A DNA stretch of 25,700 bases from XYD2-FULL-39-9 sp964363685 (GCA_964363685.1 CAYIJG010000006.1:1-25700); one strand, 5' to 3'. Counted from the stretch's first letter, positions 9,301-16,325 are shown. The notes: generated by a model from the sequence alone, not told the origin. Program-made: numbers and translations.

Positions 9301-11175
9301 GTTTTGTTTGAGACTATATTGAGCACAACCAATAGTTTCTTGAGTACAATAGCCAGTATCTAAGGTGCGATATAAATAACTAACATTTTTACCTGTACTA
9401 TCCTGGAAAGTGCGACAGGTGCGATTTTCCGCCTCACATTTGGCGGCGTCTATTTCCCAAGAATTTTTTTCTCGGGTGCAGTAGCCTTGAGTAGCGCAGT
9501 TACCGTCTTTGTCATAGGCTACGCAGGTAGTCATATCTACACATTCTTGAGTGCGATTAGGTGTGCCAGCCACATACGGACTAGCACCATAGGCCATAAA
9601 ATTACATTTTGACGGCGGCGCTTTGATAACCCAATTTGGATCTATAAGATGACAAAATGGTTTATAGACTGGATCATTATCCACCCCCACGACTTTACCA
9701 TTTATATCTTTGATAAAATTACAATCATTAAACCCGTTCACAATTTGTTTAAGGGTCCATGGTTGATCTGGATTACTATTTAAAGCGGCAATCTCAAAAC
9801 CAAGGGGCAAAATTCTAGCTTTACGCAGCTTGGCAATATTAGCGTAACAATAAGCGCGCTGATGACAGGTTGGGTCAACATTATCAGCCAAACGCTCTGG
9901 TGAAATAAGTTTCCACTCACCGTGAAGCCAATTTTTTTCCAAAGCATCGGCAATCGTAATCGACTTATCTGTATTTGATTCTTGAGCTGCTTGTGCTAGA
10001 CCAGCGTCGGCCACACAATTATCTGGACCATGATTAGCCGGACAGTTGGTAAAATTTGATAAAACATTATAGTCGTCGGTAGCAATATTAGGTGGGGTTA
10101 ACAGGTAGCTAAACAATGCCTGAGCCGCCAACCTACCTCCTCGAGAAACTTGACCTTCTAAGCTAGTAAGAGCGTCTTGTGCAGCTTTTCCACAATGAGC
10201 ACCGCCACTTTCTCCAACACAAGCGCCAAATGGAAACATACCTTTGGTTTGAAAATTCTTAAGCATCTGTGAGGCGAGGGTATTGAGAAATAAAGAACCG
10301 GCACTGGCGATACTTCCTACCGCGCCTGTTCCTAAAGTAGACCCGAAAATAGACCAACTCATTTTTGCCTGTTCGCTCGGAGCGGCATCCTCTGCGGTCT
10401 TGGCCACAATTGCCGGCGGGGTAATAATTGTACCATCAGCTATACCTTTCACTCCTTTAAAACCATTTCCTTCTTGGCGTTGTAATGTTGCATCTTCGAT
10501 AGCCTTGGCAGCAATATCTTCCAGTTTTTTTGTTGCACCCATAAAAATACCGATGTCTGTTTGCTCAACTGAAAAAGCGACGTTAAATTTCTTATCTATA
10601 CCGCCACCGGCCTCAGTGGAAAATTGGCTTTTCCAACTATCCTCGCTAAGTACATTTGCATTAAATTCAGTCCAAGTACAATCAGGCTTACGCACTCCTT
10701 CAGAGTCTGTTTGGGTATTCAAACCAGCGTTCGTATCTAAAAATTTCTTAGTTAAACCAATACGCATAGCCAAATCTATCTTTGGATCAGGAATCTTGCA
10801 AAGATTAAGACCATAAGGAGCTCCTAAAGCATCTATTGCCACACCAAATGCATTATCGCCCACATCCTCCATATAACTACCAAAGTCTTTATAATGAGCT
10901 AAAGGGCTTTGTCCTTTTCCGCCGGAGGCTAGATATACGGCTGTGTCATATGCTACCCGGCGTAAAAAATAAGAGGCAGACTGAATGGCTACATTAATAA
11001 CTGCCTGTCTAAATCCATCTTTTATTAAAGCTCTCACTTTATCAATTGTGCCTGGGATATCACTTGTAATAGTGACTGGTAATTGCGCTCTAACCGGCTG
11101 AGCATAAAATAAAGAACTACCAATAACACCAAAGGTAATTATAATTAATAAAAATTTTACGCCAATTTTTTTCAT
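3352..11175 (-). CDS. Giant exported Cys-rich surface protein (2607 residues)
   Basis: Residues 1-30 form a clear Sec signal peptide (MKK start, long hydrophobic core, cleavage after PVRA). An N-terminal region to about residue 400 is mostly Cys-poor and partly helical. From about 400 Cys is abundant, about 100 residues by hand count, in recurring C-x(4-6)-G-C-x2-[YF] units such as CTQETIGCAQY (about 609), CNAVDEGC (795), CREKAIGC (1191), CNAVDLGC (1295) and CQSEAVGC (1333). Residues about 1003-1141 resemble a carbohydrate-binding jelly-roll. SDC-x-NGSC-type knots occur near 1390, 1796 and 2455. Residues about 2380-2505 contain KVNWGDG and a later FDHVYQC, a PKD-like fold. No C-terminal anchor is visible. 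The gene starts 5 nt after the 11181-11768 gene and should be co-transcribed. Role inferred: disulfide-stabilised surface or attachment protein associated with the nearby VirB6-like gene. The frame is intact over 7.8 kb. Confidence 0.85.
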   Translation of the reverse strand: MKKIGVKFLLIIITFGVIGSSLFYAQPVRAQLPVTITSDIPGTIDKVRALIKDGFRQAVINVAIQSASYFLRRVAYDTAVYLASGGKGQSPLAHYKDFGSYMEDVGDNAFGVAIDALGAPYGLNLCKIPDPKIDLAMRIGLTKKFLDTNAGLNTQTDSEGVRKPDCTWTEFNANVLSEDSWKSQFSTEAGGGIDKKFNVAFSVEQTDIGIFMGATKKLEDIAAKAIEDATLQRQEGNGFKGVKGIADGTIITPPAIVAKTAEDAAPSEQAKMSWSIFGSTLGTGAVGSIASAGSLFLNTLASQMLKNFQTKGMFPFGACVGESGGAHCGKAAQDALTSLEGQVSRGGRLAAQALFSYLLTPPNIATDDYNVLSNFTNCPANHGPDNCVADAGLAQAAQESNTDKSITIADALEKNWLHGEWKLISPERLADNVDPTCHQRAYCYANIAKLRKARILPLGFEIAALNSNPDQPWTLKQIVNGFNDCNFIKDINGKVVGVDNDPVYKPFCHLIDPNWVIKAPPSKCNFMAYGASPYVAGTPNRTQECVDMTTCVAYDKDGNCATQGYCTREKNSWEIDAAKCEAENRTCRTFQDSTGKNVSYLYRTLDTGYCTQETIGCAQYSLKQNSAGNWTDYSRSDLDFGENSVIHFNNKVSTNCSANSDGCSSFQTAEGLPNQLYLKKAPYYLGCYDTNRNTPATDWPQSASDLNRLTPTTTCNNYSQPCIADEVSCNWYSPISYAGDNIPGKFTPAKVLEDGIVWNDQCDDKCVGYAAYREMPSNYANGQSIDYIIPSSDAKCNAVDEGCSSFTNLATTQGGLEKVEHFSYLRPCILPDTTKQKTFYTYEGSEVGGFQLKGFVLEKAANGSPKYFYRTAEDLAGYDNICSEALYKQGSASPDCRQFNDDKGVVYYKLLSKTIAVAQSCTPYRLNETELHSVVLNDNDCAVQKGRWDGSSCQVCFQNGEYRDGQCFYYGLPGGTPNTAGMSKTCSASANTCRAYKGNAGNNVRNIFSDNFEGTNALADWGPVAGINQSLESTHNGEHSLSYNGNDGVYKNLTLRPGESYDIIFWAKGLAGVEDMVVTLESGIGGSAVAPVDSLGTVSVSDVWQSYHLGPVAFSGTTSTARLKFSINGKLFLDNVHLKEVADYLYLVKNTLTVDPICDSNINDNLPGEALGCSEYKNPDNQSLYLTKFTSLCREKAIGCTALYDTHNTPDETGARAYNVWFGGNSGQRITQNIGGQQYSCQISLGQNGCYVNTVGATLAVITSTGGIIVTSTVYIPPDTASSTPIYLVANQEATCNAVDLGCTKAGKVTQTLTGLLTYSPVLIKQDPATFSSTLCQSEAVGCGSYNSSDGVLYFKDPTVIGQKICAYRNDVSKNGVSYKGWFWKGVGKCSNNNNACSSDNECGETGATCADRDQQPCYPEYLQSGNNYGLWSYGVTNTYKNFVGECPSTQSGCTEFIDHNENNKPYYIISDDRLKTNQAECNGKISEKAGCILLDRTDQPNKLWNTNASYAESAKSNSGLVTPVVSTTNDANVILKVNRDRECGEWLQCRSSHRVFDQQLGTYKEVCDDIGRCNKAGEGSEGGIINCANWLDGNYDSSSQPLTDEIYRARSTDWKGQDFSGLSLLNIFPIEELSEINAGTALSADWRLAKTLRCGGNPANNCKSINGSSSACTNSGQVCGSSGLGMCLGGTCVQNFDGSSNVNTQSIQSSCRAYPEETSPFPNTESIGKSLPYGSVNYCNETNGRITTDNTRAYSCNCSYTKVSYGDSTIKYWNFNKPNEDGIANKNNILVKGVVSGLCLGGEKEGRVCAQDSDCTNGSCQKQKNESRLIGWEGYCLEPDLSRPLNAEQNKFACLTWFPKDNISGSLDINNQHVEAGFQASTAGGKYYCLGARGNQRLVLDPGMPGDAYWKNLGRKVLVYDGDHRFDRKKGILNTDPNDPIYRDEIDYLLIRTTGSGNWFPAYSRAGFFIRNGLLTKYNGSQFSIIKKDGEIIQNPRGFNGEITSMPTGRYVWSDGRGMDPENNHAWIMRYDDGEIGDEGKPEYQFADPEANGFADLLTDAGSFGSTHCTSIDDLRDVTGAQTNSGGDNYQGTGVGPQPQYQDGCLKVDADDRDDGCAVRVNFNPISGRLEKINFVCYTGDRSGEDEGQVSFDVFVFLREPCINIAQTEKQPYESVGWTDRLWQGSRYIIDNLPGNNHLRYKFDLPGSPFGSLALSNLSQTDPLINIYSHYSNSSFDVFDSPPAIVGSPYSCGINKNCLDTNYFNVDTEKYVLIPGRSGAASQKSITFGKSRLVEIFAKISSVWSWLAGGSGVSYKENIITTPIADLEDEDVNPYNLTGYSTNDTKAPKVYPLGNCKTGEKCLEGNIPGMTVNGKSNGNVVFPTDVAKVNLKFYGYADKDQMPIRKIKVNWGDGIIVDLDGYFRNQRGLLNGECKTEDPSIPKTCYVNNLGINDFDTKTRCAVPSDCAYIDSCFPENTAPNFGQIANKTCDNTYFKFDHVYQCVRGGEGWKDGREGGPDCSNQQMKALYGGCCEFIPAVQLKDNWGWCNGSCPDPAGLPAGGPGCYEKDWGNQATFNKECSVINDSVVTPWTKFDNGVGKIIVAPN

Positions 11176-11180
11176 ACCAA

Positions 11181-11768
11181 CTATGGAGTAGAATTAGTAC
11201 TGGAAGAGTTTAAAACTTCTTTTACCATATTCATTAAATCTGCGTCAGATGTTTGATCTAGGATCTTTTTATCAAAACCGGAGGCTAGTAACATTTTACG
11301 AATTTCAGTTGGACTATTTAAAGCCACCTCTAAATCTTGCTCTGGTGGTAATGGTTCTAAAAGTGTGCTGGAAACAGATGTGTCAAGCAATCCTTCTCCT
11401 GTCAAAATGGGACTATTACAATTTTGGCCTTGTGGGCAAAGTGGATCAGAACCTTTTTCTACTTCAACTTTATCGCCAATACCATCAGAGTCAGTATCGG
11501 CCAAATACGGGCTGGTTATATAAACATACAACTCATCAAAATCATTCAAGCCGTCTTTGTCAGTATCGCGATAAATAAGAGCTTCGTTTGTATTTATATC
11601 TTCCTTAACTGTATATGGAACACCGCTATTTAAAGCAAAGGGGGCATACATGGTATTGCGAATTTGTAACAAACCCAGGCCAACGGCAAAAACAGAAAAA
11701 ATAGAAAGTAAAACTACCCCTATCTTTTGGCCTTTTTGGAGACCTTGCCTTTCCTCTTCCTCTGGCAT
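11181..11768 (-). CDS. Membrane-anchored protein with bacterial TSP3-type calcium-binding repeats
   Basis: I chose the ATG at 11768 (195 residues) over the one at 11804 because a -10 site at 11788-11801 would place the transcription start downstream of the earlier ATG. A short acidic N-terminus (MPEEEERQG) is followed by one membrane segment at about residues 16-36. The extracellular part has two Asp-rich loops, DTDKDGLNDFDE and DTDSDGIGDKVE, the pattern of bacterial thrombospondin type 3/calcium-binding repeats. A CPQGQNC pair then precedes a Ser/Pro/Leu-rich region and a helical C-terminus. It is directly followed by the giant Cys-rich gene, so a role in anchoring, folding or calcium-dependent assembly of that protein is plausible but inferred. 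The loop motif is clear; the function is not known. Confidence 0.75.
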   Translation of the reverse strand: MPEEEERQGLQKGQKIGVVLLSIFSVFAVGLGLLQIRNTMYAPFALNSGVPYTVKEDINTNEALIYRDTDKDGLNDFDELYVYITSPYLADTDSDGIGDKVEVEKGSDPLCPQGQNCNSPILTGEGLLDTSVSSTLLEPLPPEQDLEVALNSPTEIRKMLLASGFDKKILDQTSDADLMNMVKEVLNSSSTNSTP

Positions 11769-11787
11769 ACAACAATCATTTAGACTG

Positions 11788-11801
11788 ATTATAGTATAGC
11801 A
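11788..11801 (-). promoter_or_regulatory. Extended -10 promoter of the surface-protein operon
   Basis: Minus-strand TGCTATACTATAAT contains an extended -10 (TGCTATACT) overlapping a perfect TATAAT. No good -35 is visible, as expected for extended -10 promoters. It predicts a very short leader before the ATG at 11768 and no SD. Confidence 0.5.
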
Positions 11802-11851
11802 CAAACTAAACTTAATTTTAATGGGGATAAGTTAAATAGTAGGTTGTGGGA

Positions 11852-11932
11852 AGTAGGGAGTAAATTACGAAAAAAATCTTCCTGTCTTATTCGTTACTTA
11901 CTACGCCTTACTCACTACTCTATACTCCTTAC
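11852..11932. repeat. Low-complexity GGGAGTA/TACTCC repeat element
   Basis: The region is built of AGTAGGGAGTA on one side and TACTCCTTAC-like units on the other, with imperfect arms (11852-11871 against 11890-11907). It overlaps the last codons of rsmA. A related block occurs inside rsmA at 12113-12144. Confidence 0.45.
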
Positions 11933-12751
11933 AATCGTTTTCCACTGCTCCACACTCAATTCCTGTGCTCTAACTTTTTTATCTATATTTAGCTCTTTAA
12001 AAATGTTTCTAATCTTATCTTTATCTACTACCGCGCTCAAATTTTTAATAAGCATTTTTCTGCGACTCGAAAACCCAGCTTTTACTATTTTAAAAAACTC
12101 TTTATCTTTTTCACTACTCCCTACTCCCGACTCCTTACTCCTTATCTTTATTATTGCCGAATCAACGGCCGGCACCGGCCAGAAAGACGAACGAGGTACA
12201 TACGCCACAATTTCTGGCTCTCCATAATACTGAACAGAGACAGACAAAACTGACATATCCCCCACTGGCGCGCAAATTCTTTCAGCCACTTCTTTTTGTA
12301 CCATTAGTACCATCACCTCAGGCTTATTTTCCATTTCTAAAAAAGCCCTCAAAATTTGCGAGGTGATTTGGTATGGCAAATTGGCCACTACTTTATAAGA
12401 CTTTAGGAACTCTATAGACTTTTGACTTTCAACTTCGTGCAAAACATTGCCCCAAACTATTTCTAAATTATTATGTTTTTTTAATTCTTCGCTCCAATAA
12501 GGTTCAATTTTTTTCTCAATTTCAAAAGACAAAACTTTTGTTGCTTTTTCTACTAAAGCCAAAGTAAGCACCCCAAAACCCGGACCAACCTCTACTATAA
12601 CGTCATCTGGTTTAATTTCGGCCGTTTCAATCATTTTTTCTATTGGCTCTGGATTTATCAAAAAATTCTGGCCATATTTTTTACTGGGAGTCAGACCATA
12701 TTTTTGGCACAAATGTTTTAGATATTGATGATCAAATAGTTTTGGGTTCAT
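11915..12751 (-). CDS. rsmA: 16S rRNA (adenine1518/1519-N6)-dimethyltransferase RsmA (KsgA)
   Basis: RsmA dimethylates two adjacent adenines in helix 45 of 16S rRNA using SAM, late in 30S assembly. The N-terminal KKYGQNFLINPEPIEKM is the family signature, VEVGPGFGVLTLAL is the SAM-binding motif I, and NLPYQITSQILRAFL is the catalytic NLPY motif. The C-terminal domain matches the family (SFWPVPAVDSAIIKI). From ATG 12751 it has 278 residues, a normal length. An upstream in-frame extension to 12847 overlaps the previous gene, does not look like RsmA and is rejected. A GGAGG lies about 20 nt before this ATG, so a TTG at 12757 is an alternative start. It is last in the prfB-tsaC-DUF4015-rsmA group, 10 nt after the DUF4015 stop. 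Residues about 203-213 (ESGVGSSEKDK) are encoded by the GGAGTA-type repeat. Confidence 0.95.
   Translation of the reverse strand: MNPKLFDHQYLKHLCQKYGLTPSKKYGQNFLINPEPIEKMIETAEIKPDDVIVEVGPGFGVLTLALVEKATKVLSFEIEKKIEPYWSEELKKHNNLEIVWGNVLHEVESQKSIEFLKSYKVVANLPYQITSQILRAFLEMENKPEVMVLMVQKEVAERICAPVGDMSVLSVSVQYYGEPEIVAYVPRSSFWPVPAVDSAIIKIRSKESGVGSSEKDKEFFKIVKAGFSSRRKMLIKNLSAVVDKDKIRNIFKELNIDKKVRAQELSVEQWKTIVRSIE
12113..12144. repeat. In-frame GGGAGTA repeat inside rsmA
   Basis: Four TACTCC/GACTCC units occur in tandem (minus strand: GGAGTAAGGAGTCGGGAGTA and onward), encoding Ser/Gly/Glu residues in a C-terminal-domain loop of RsmA. The same words recur just past the gene at 11852-11932. Confidence 0.5.
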
Positions 12752-12761
12752 AGTCAAATAA

Positions 12762-13931
12762 TCAAATTTTACCCTCCAATTCCAAACCCTTATCCGTATA
12801 CCGATTTGAGGCATTCCACAGCACCCAGCCATCGGCCCCGGCATCATCGGAGGCTTTTATCTGCGCGCGAATTTTATCAGAACCATAAACTGCGCCTACA
12901 TTAAAAGCCTGAATCCAGGCTCGTACATGCGCGCGTTTATCTGTGGATTTAACCACCCCTTTTTTTACGGCATTATAGACAACTTCATATGGATAATCAG
13001 CCGGATTTTTGTAGCCCAGGTAACCGCTTGGATAGTGTGAAGGATAAACCATCGGCATCACATAGTCAAAATAGTCTACCGCATCCTCAAAACGCTGGCC
13101 AATCTGCATATCATCCTCGCCTTTTCTCTCAGTCGTCAGACCAAACAAGTCCGCGGAGATATATACCGGCTCGTCTTTCATCTGCTGGGCTACATATTCA
13201 AAAAAATCCGCTACCACTTCATAGCGTTTATTATTTCCATCGGTATAGACAATATTACTAAGGTTACCATCAGTGGGGAACCGAATATAATCAAAATTTA
13301 TTTCATCAAAACCAAGTTGCCCCGCTTCTTTGGCCACTGACACCACATAGGCCCAAACTTTTTTATTAGCCGGGTCTACCCAGGCTAGATTATTTTTATC
13401 ACGCCATAACCCTCCCTTTTTTGATTTTATTGCCCACTCGCTCTTACGTTCAGCTAACAAAGGATCTTGAAACACACTAATGCGAGCGATCTTATAAATA
13501 TGATTATTTTCAAGTTTCTGCAATAGCTTATCTACATTTTTAATTCTCACATCTTGCAACTTCAACTCATCTACCAATTTCACTTTGGAATCATACAAAA
13601 TATGCCCACTATAATCTTTGAGGTCTACCACTATGGCATTAAGTTCGGTATCATTAATCAATTTGATTATACTATCAACTTTTTTTTCACTACCTGCCGA
13701 ATAAGCCGTCAGATATAATCCTTTCACTTTTATCGGCGCTTTTTTCTCTCGGGCAATATTGATATCTGAAATCAAATCCGCTTGCAAGATAGTTTCAACG
13801 CTTAATGATTCCACCTCTGAATTGGCCAATACATACTCCGCAACCCAAAAGACTGAAGAAAAAAATGAAACCGAGATAATTAGTACCCAAGCAGTAATAT
13901 GACTAATGGTTCTTGAAAAAAAATTAGACAT
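12762..13931 (-). CDS. Putative glycoside hydrolase-like protein, DUF4015 family
   Basis: A 389-residue exported or membrane-anchored protein: residues about 10-36 are one hydrophobic signal/anchor segment. The rest matches the DUF4015 family, a predicted TIM barrel related to glycoside hydrolases. It begins VKGLYLTAYSAGS, followed by NAIVVDLKDYSGHILYDS, the acidic barrel motif FDEINFDYIRFPTDG, ADLFGLTT and YFDYVMPMVYPSHYPSGYLG. The Asp/Glu residues at the strand ends (DLKD, DEINFDYIRF) are where catalytic acids usually sit. Its substrate is unknown; a cell-wall or surface-glycan role is plausible from its export. Its start overlaps the tsaC stop by 8 nt (shared ATGTCTAA), indicating translational coupling, and rsmA follows after 10 nt. 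The housekeeping neighbours do not explain its job. Confidence 0.85.
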   Translation of the reverse strand: MSNFFSRTISHITAWVLIISVSFFSSVFWVAEYVLANSEVESLSVETILQADLISDINIAREKKAPIKVKGLYLTAYSAGSEKKVDSIIKLINDTELNAIVVDLKDYSGHILYDSKVKLVDELKLQDVRIKNVDKLLQKLENNHIYKIARISVFQDPLLAERKSEWAIKSKKGGLWRDKNNLAWVDPANKKVWAYVVSVAKEAGQLGFDEINFDYIRFPTDGNLSNIVYTDGNNKRYEVVADFFEYVAQQMKDEPVYISADLFGLTTERKGEDDMQIGQRFEDAVDYFDYVMPMVYPSHYPSGYLGYKNPADYPYEVVYNAVKKGVVKSTDKRAHVRAWIQAFNVGAVYGSDKIRAQIKASDDAGADGWVLWNASNRYTDKGLELEGKI

Positions 13932-14529
13932 CGATAATTTTTAATTCTCCCTGTCTTAAAATTTTTATCTCATCTTCAGTTGCATCCACAATCGTAGTGG
14001 GTAAATTTATTGGCAACTGCCCAAAATCTAATATAATGTCCGGCTGGTTTGTTTTTCCCAAAAACATAGATTCCGCATCTTTGGCATTATAGATGTCTCC
14101 GGCTCCAGAAACATTGCCTGAAGTAGCCACGATTGGCTTGCCCAAACTCTCTGACAAAAACTTAACAATTGGGTGGCTAGTCACACGTACAGCTACGGTA
14201 TTATTTTTTGAGACTACGCCTTGTGCTAAACCTGAATCTAATTTGTAATTTCCCACAATAGTAAGCGGTCCGGGCCAATACTTTTTAGCCAATTCTTCAA
14301 GCACATCATTCCAGACTAAATATTTTTTTGCCATTTCAATAGTTGACACCACGACCAAAAGAGATTTGCTTTCATCTCTAGCCTTTATTTTAAATATTTT
14401 ATCAACGGCTTGTTGATTAGTCGCATCACAACCCAAACCATAAGAAGTTTCAGTCGGAAAAATCAAAGTTTTACCGGCTAATAACTCCACGACTACTTCT
14501 GATAAATTGCATTCTTTTAGGGTTTTCAT
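13924..14529 (-). CDS. tsaC: L-threonylcarbamoyladenylate synthase (TsaC/Sua5/YrdC)
   Basis: This enzyme makes threonylcarbamoyl-AMP from Thr, bicarbonate and ATP for the t6A37 modification of ANN-decoding tRNAs. The 201-residue protein is a single YrdC domain, the short TsaC form without the Sua5 C-terminal domain. Visible motifs are IFPTETSYGLGCDA near the N-terminus, the basic KIKARDESKSLLVVVS, PGPLTIV, VAVRVTSHP and the nucleotide-binding SGNVSGAGD. It follows prfB by 9 nt and overlaps the DUF4015 gene by 8 nt. In many bacteria a tsaC/sua5 gene lies close to a release-factor gene, so the context fits. No SD is seen. Confidence 0.93.
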   Translation of the reverse strand: MKTLKECNLSEVVVELLAGKTLIFPTETSYGLGCDATNQQAVDKIFKIKARDESKSLLVVVSTIEMAKKYLVWNDVLEELAKKYWPGPLTIVGNYKLDSGLAQGVVSKNNTVAVRVTSHPIVKFLSESLGKPIVATSGNVSGAGDIYNAKDAESMFLGKTNQPDIILDFGQLPINLPTTIVDATEDEIKILRQGELKIIDV

Positions 14530-14538
14530 AAAAACAGA

Positions 14539-15615
14539 TTACTTCTTAATCCATCTCAAATAAGCCTCGCTAAGCGGAAGCAACTCCCCTTCCAAAACAG
14601 ACTCCGGGTCAGTTGATTCATAGTCAGTCCGATTATCTTTGACTAGATGATACGGATGCAACACATAGGATCTGATTTGGTTCCCCCACTCTGCGGACTT
14701 GTATTCACCACGCAAATCTTGACGCTCTTTGGCTTTTCTTTCTTCTTCCAAAATATTTAGTTTTGATCGCAACACTTTCATGGCCATATCTTTGTTTTGC
14801 TGTTGCGACCGTTCATTCTGACATGAAACTGAGATGCCAGTCGGAATATGGACAATGCGCACGGCTGAATAAGTAGTATTCACGCTCTGACCGCCATGAC
14901 CGCCAGCCATAAATGTATCTATGCGAATATCTTTTGGATCAATGGCACTTTCTATTTTTTCATCCAACTCTGGCAACACTTCAATCAGCGCAAAAGAAGT
15001 GTGACGCATTTTTTCGGCGTCAAATGGAGAAATTCGCACCAGCCGATGCACCCCATGTTCTGATTTCAGATACCCATAAGCAAATCGGCCTCGCACTTCA
15101 ATCATCACTGACTTGTATCCTGCTTCAGCGCCACGAGATTCATCCAAGATTCGCACCTGCCATTTCATCTTGTCGCAGAAACGCATAATCATGCGCAACA
15201 GCATCTCTGCCCAATCTTGCGCCTCAGTTCCACCAGCTCCTGCGTGAATTGATAAAATAACATTATTCTTATCATACATTCCACTAAGCAAAACCAAAAA
15301 TTCATAATCGGCAAATTCTTTTTGCAATTGGTTGGTTTGGTCTTCTATTTCTACTTTCAAGGACTCGTCTTCTGATTGAGCTAACTCCAAAAGATCGGCG
15401 ACTCTTTTTTCCAAATCGGAAAATTTTTCAATTTCTTTTTTTATATCTTGATAATCTTGAGAAATAGCTTGAGCATTAGACGGATTACTCCAAAAATCGG
15501 GCGCATTCATTTCTTGCCCCAAATGCTCCATTTTCTTTTGCAACTCTTCGATGTTGAGAAGTTTTTTAGTTGAACTTATTTTGGATTGTAAGTCTTTTAA
15601 ATATTCCATGGCCAT
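14539..15615 (-). CDS. prfB: Peptide chain release factor 2, no frameshift site
   Basis: RF2 recognises UAA and UGA and triggers peptidyl-tRNA hydrolysis. The 358-residue protein has the helical N-terminal domain, the RF2-specific codon-reading SPF within VRISPFDAEKM (about residue 193), and the catalytic GGQ at residues 241-243 in AGGHGGQSVN. Many bacteria regulate prfB through an in-frame UGA and a +1 shift after about 25 codons. Here the matching stretch (KKLLNIEELQ, about 17-26) is read straight through with no stop and no CUUUGA slip site, so that autoregulation is absent. An intact RF2 implies UGA is used as a stop. Two ATGs (15615 and 15609) are possible starts. First gene of the prfB-tsaC-DUF4015-rsmA group. 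Confidence 0.97.
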   Translation of the reverse strand: MAMEYLKDLQSKISSTKKLLNIEELQKKMEHLGQEMNAPDFWSNPSNAQAISQDYQDIKKEIEKFSDLEKRVADLLELAQSEDESLKVEIEDQTNQLQKEFADYEFLVLLSGMYDKNNVILSIHAGAGGTEAQDWAEMLLRMIMRFCDKMKWQVRILDESRGAEAGYKSVMIEVRGRFAYGYLKSEHGVHRLVRISPFDAEKMRHTSFALIEVLPELDEKIESAIDPKDIRIDTFMAGGHGGQSVNTTYSAVRIVHIPTGISVSCQNERSQQQNKDMAMKVLRSKLNILEEERKAKERQDLRGEYKSAEWGNQIRSYVLHPYHLVKDNRTDYESTDPESVLEGELLPLSEAYLRWIKK

Positions 15616-15634
15616 ACTTTAACAATACTTTTCT

Positions 15635-15711
15635 TGTCATGCTGAATTTATTTCAGCATCTCTAATTTTAATTAACTAATCATGAGATCCTGAAACAAGT
15701 TCAGGATGACA
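15635..15711. repeat. TGTCAT/ATGACA-ended palindromic element, short variant
   Basis: Begins TGTCATGCTGAA and ends TTCAGGATGACA, with inner arms GCTGAATTTATTTCAGC and CCTGAAACAAGTTCAGG. It shares the ends of the other TGTCAT elements in the window but lacks the AAGGGAT core. It sits between prfB and the preceding gene. Confidence 0.65.
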
Positions 15712-15723
15712 GCTACACATTAT

Positions 15724-16275
15724 TTAAAATAGTTTTTCAATCCCAACAGATATAAACATTGTCACAAACGAAGAGCCGATTACTGCTGCCCAAATATACG
15801 GGACTGAATGTTTGAAAGGCACACCCATTAAAAATGCCAACATCGTACCGGTGAAAATTCCGCTCCCTGGAATCGGTAAGGCAATAAATAACGCCAAACC
15901 AATCAAGCCGTATTTTTCATACTTCGCAAATTTTTCTTGCGCGTGACGCAAACTTTTAAGCCAAGCTTTGCCAAAAAAAGTTCCCGAATTTTTATTGACC
16001 CAGGCATGAAAATTGTCTGCGAAATAAAGCAAGGCTGTCGTTGGCAACAAATTACCAACCAAAGTAATCAGCAACGCTTTCCAAACCGGCATATTAAAAC
16101 CAATAATTGCCATTGGCAAGGCTACTCTCTGCTCTAAAACCGGAGTCATAGCCACCAAAAAAGTAAGCACTTCAGGAGGGAAAAAAGTGAAAATAGGGGT
16201 AAGAAAATTAATTAACCAGGGCGGTAAAAGCCACGAGGGTAAGAACTGTAAAACAAGGGATGTGCTTGAATTCAT
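15724..16275 (-). CDS. Small multidrug export family membrane protein (PF06695-like)
   Basis: A 183-residue polytopic membrane protein. Family-like motifs are TPVLEQRVALPMAIIGFNMP (about residues 44-63), the VGNLLPTTALL segment, a positively charged middle (KSLRHAQEKFAKYEKYG) and FIALPIPGSGIFTGTMLAFL. Together these match the Sm_multidrug_ex family of putative small multidrug exporters. The LPIPGSG loop and the ExR motif are its usual hallmarks. The family name rests on little experimental evidence, so drug export is not established. It stands alone: the groEL terminator is upstream, its own promoter candidate is at 16326-16354, and a repeat separates it from prfB. No SD precedes the ATG. Confidence 0.8.
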   Translation of the reverse strand: MNSSTSLVLQFLPSWLLPPWLINFLTPIFTFFPPEVLTFLVAMTPVLEQRVALPMAIIGFNMPVWKALLITLVGNLLPTTALLYFADNFHAWVNKNSGTFFGKAWLKSLRHAQEKFAKYEKYGLIGLALFIALPIPGSGIFTGTMLAFLMGVPFKHSVPYIWAAVIGSSFVTMFISVGIEKLF

Positions 16276-16325
16276 AAGATAATAATTATCGATGCCAGGA
16301 AATTAACTGGCGAACAATTGTTTTA

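Noticed and set aside
12752..12847. N-terminal extension of RsmA from an ATG at 12847
   Set aside because: It overlaps the DUF4015 gene for about 86 nt and its residues do not resemble RsmA. MNPKLFDHQYL at 12751 fits the family start.
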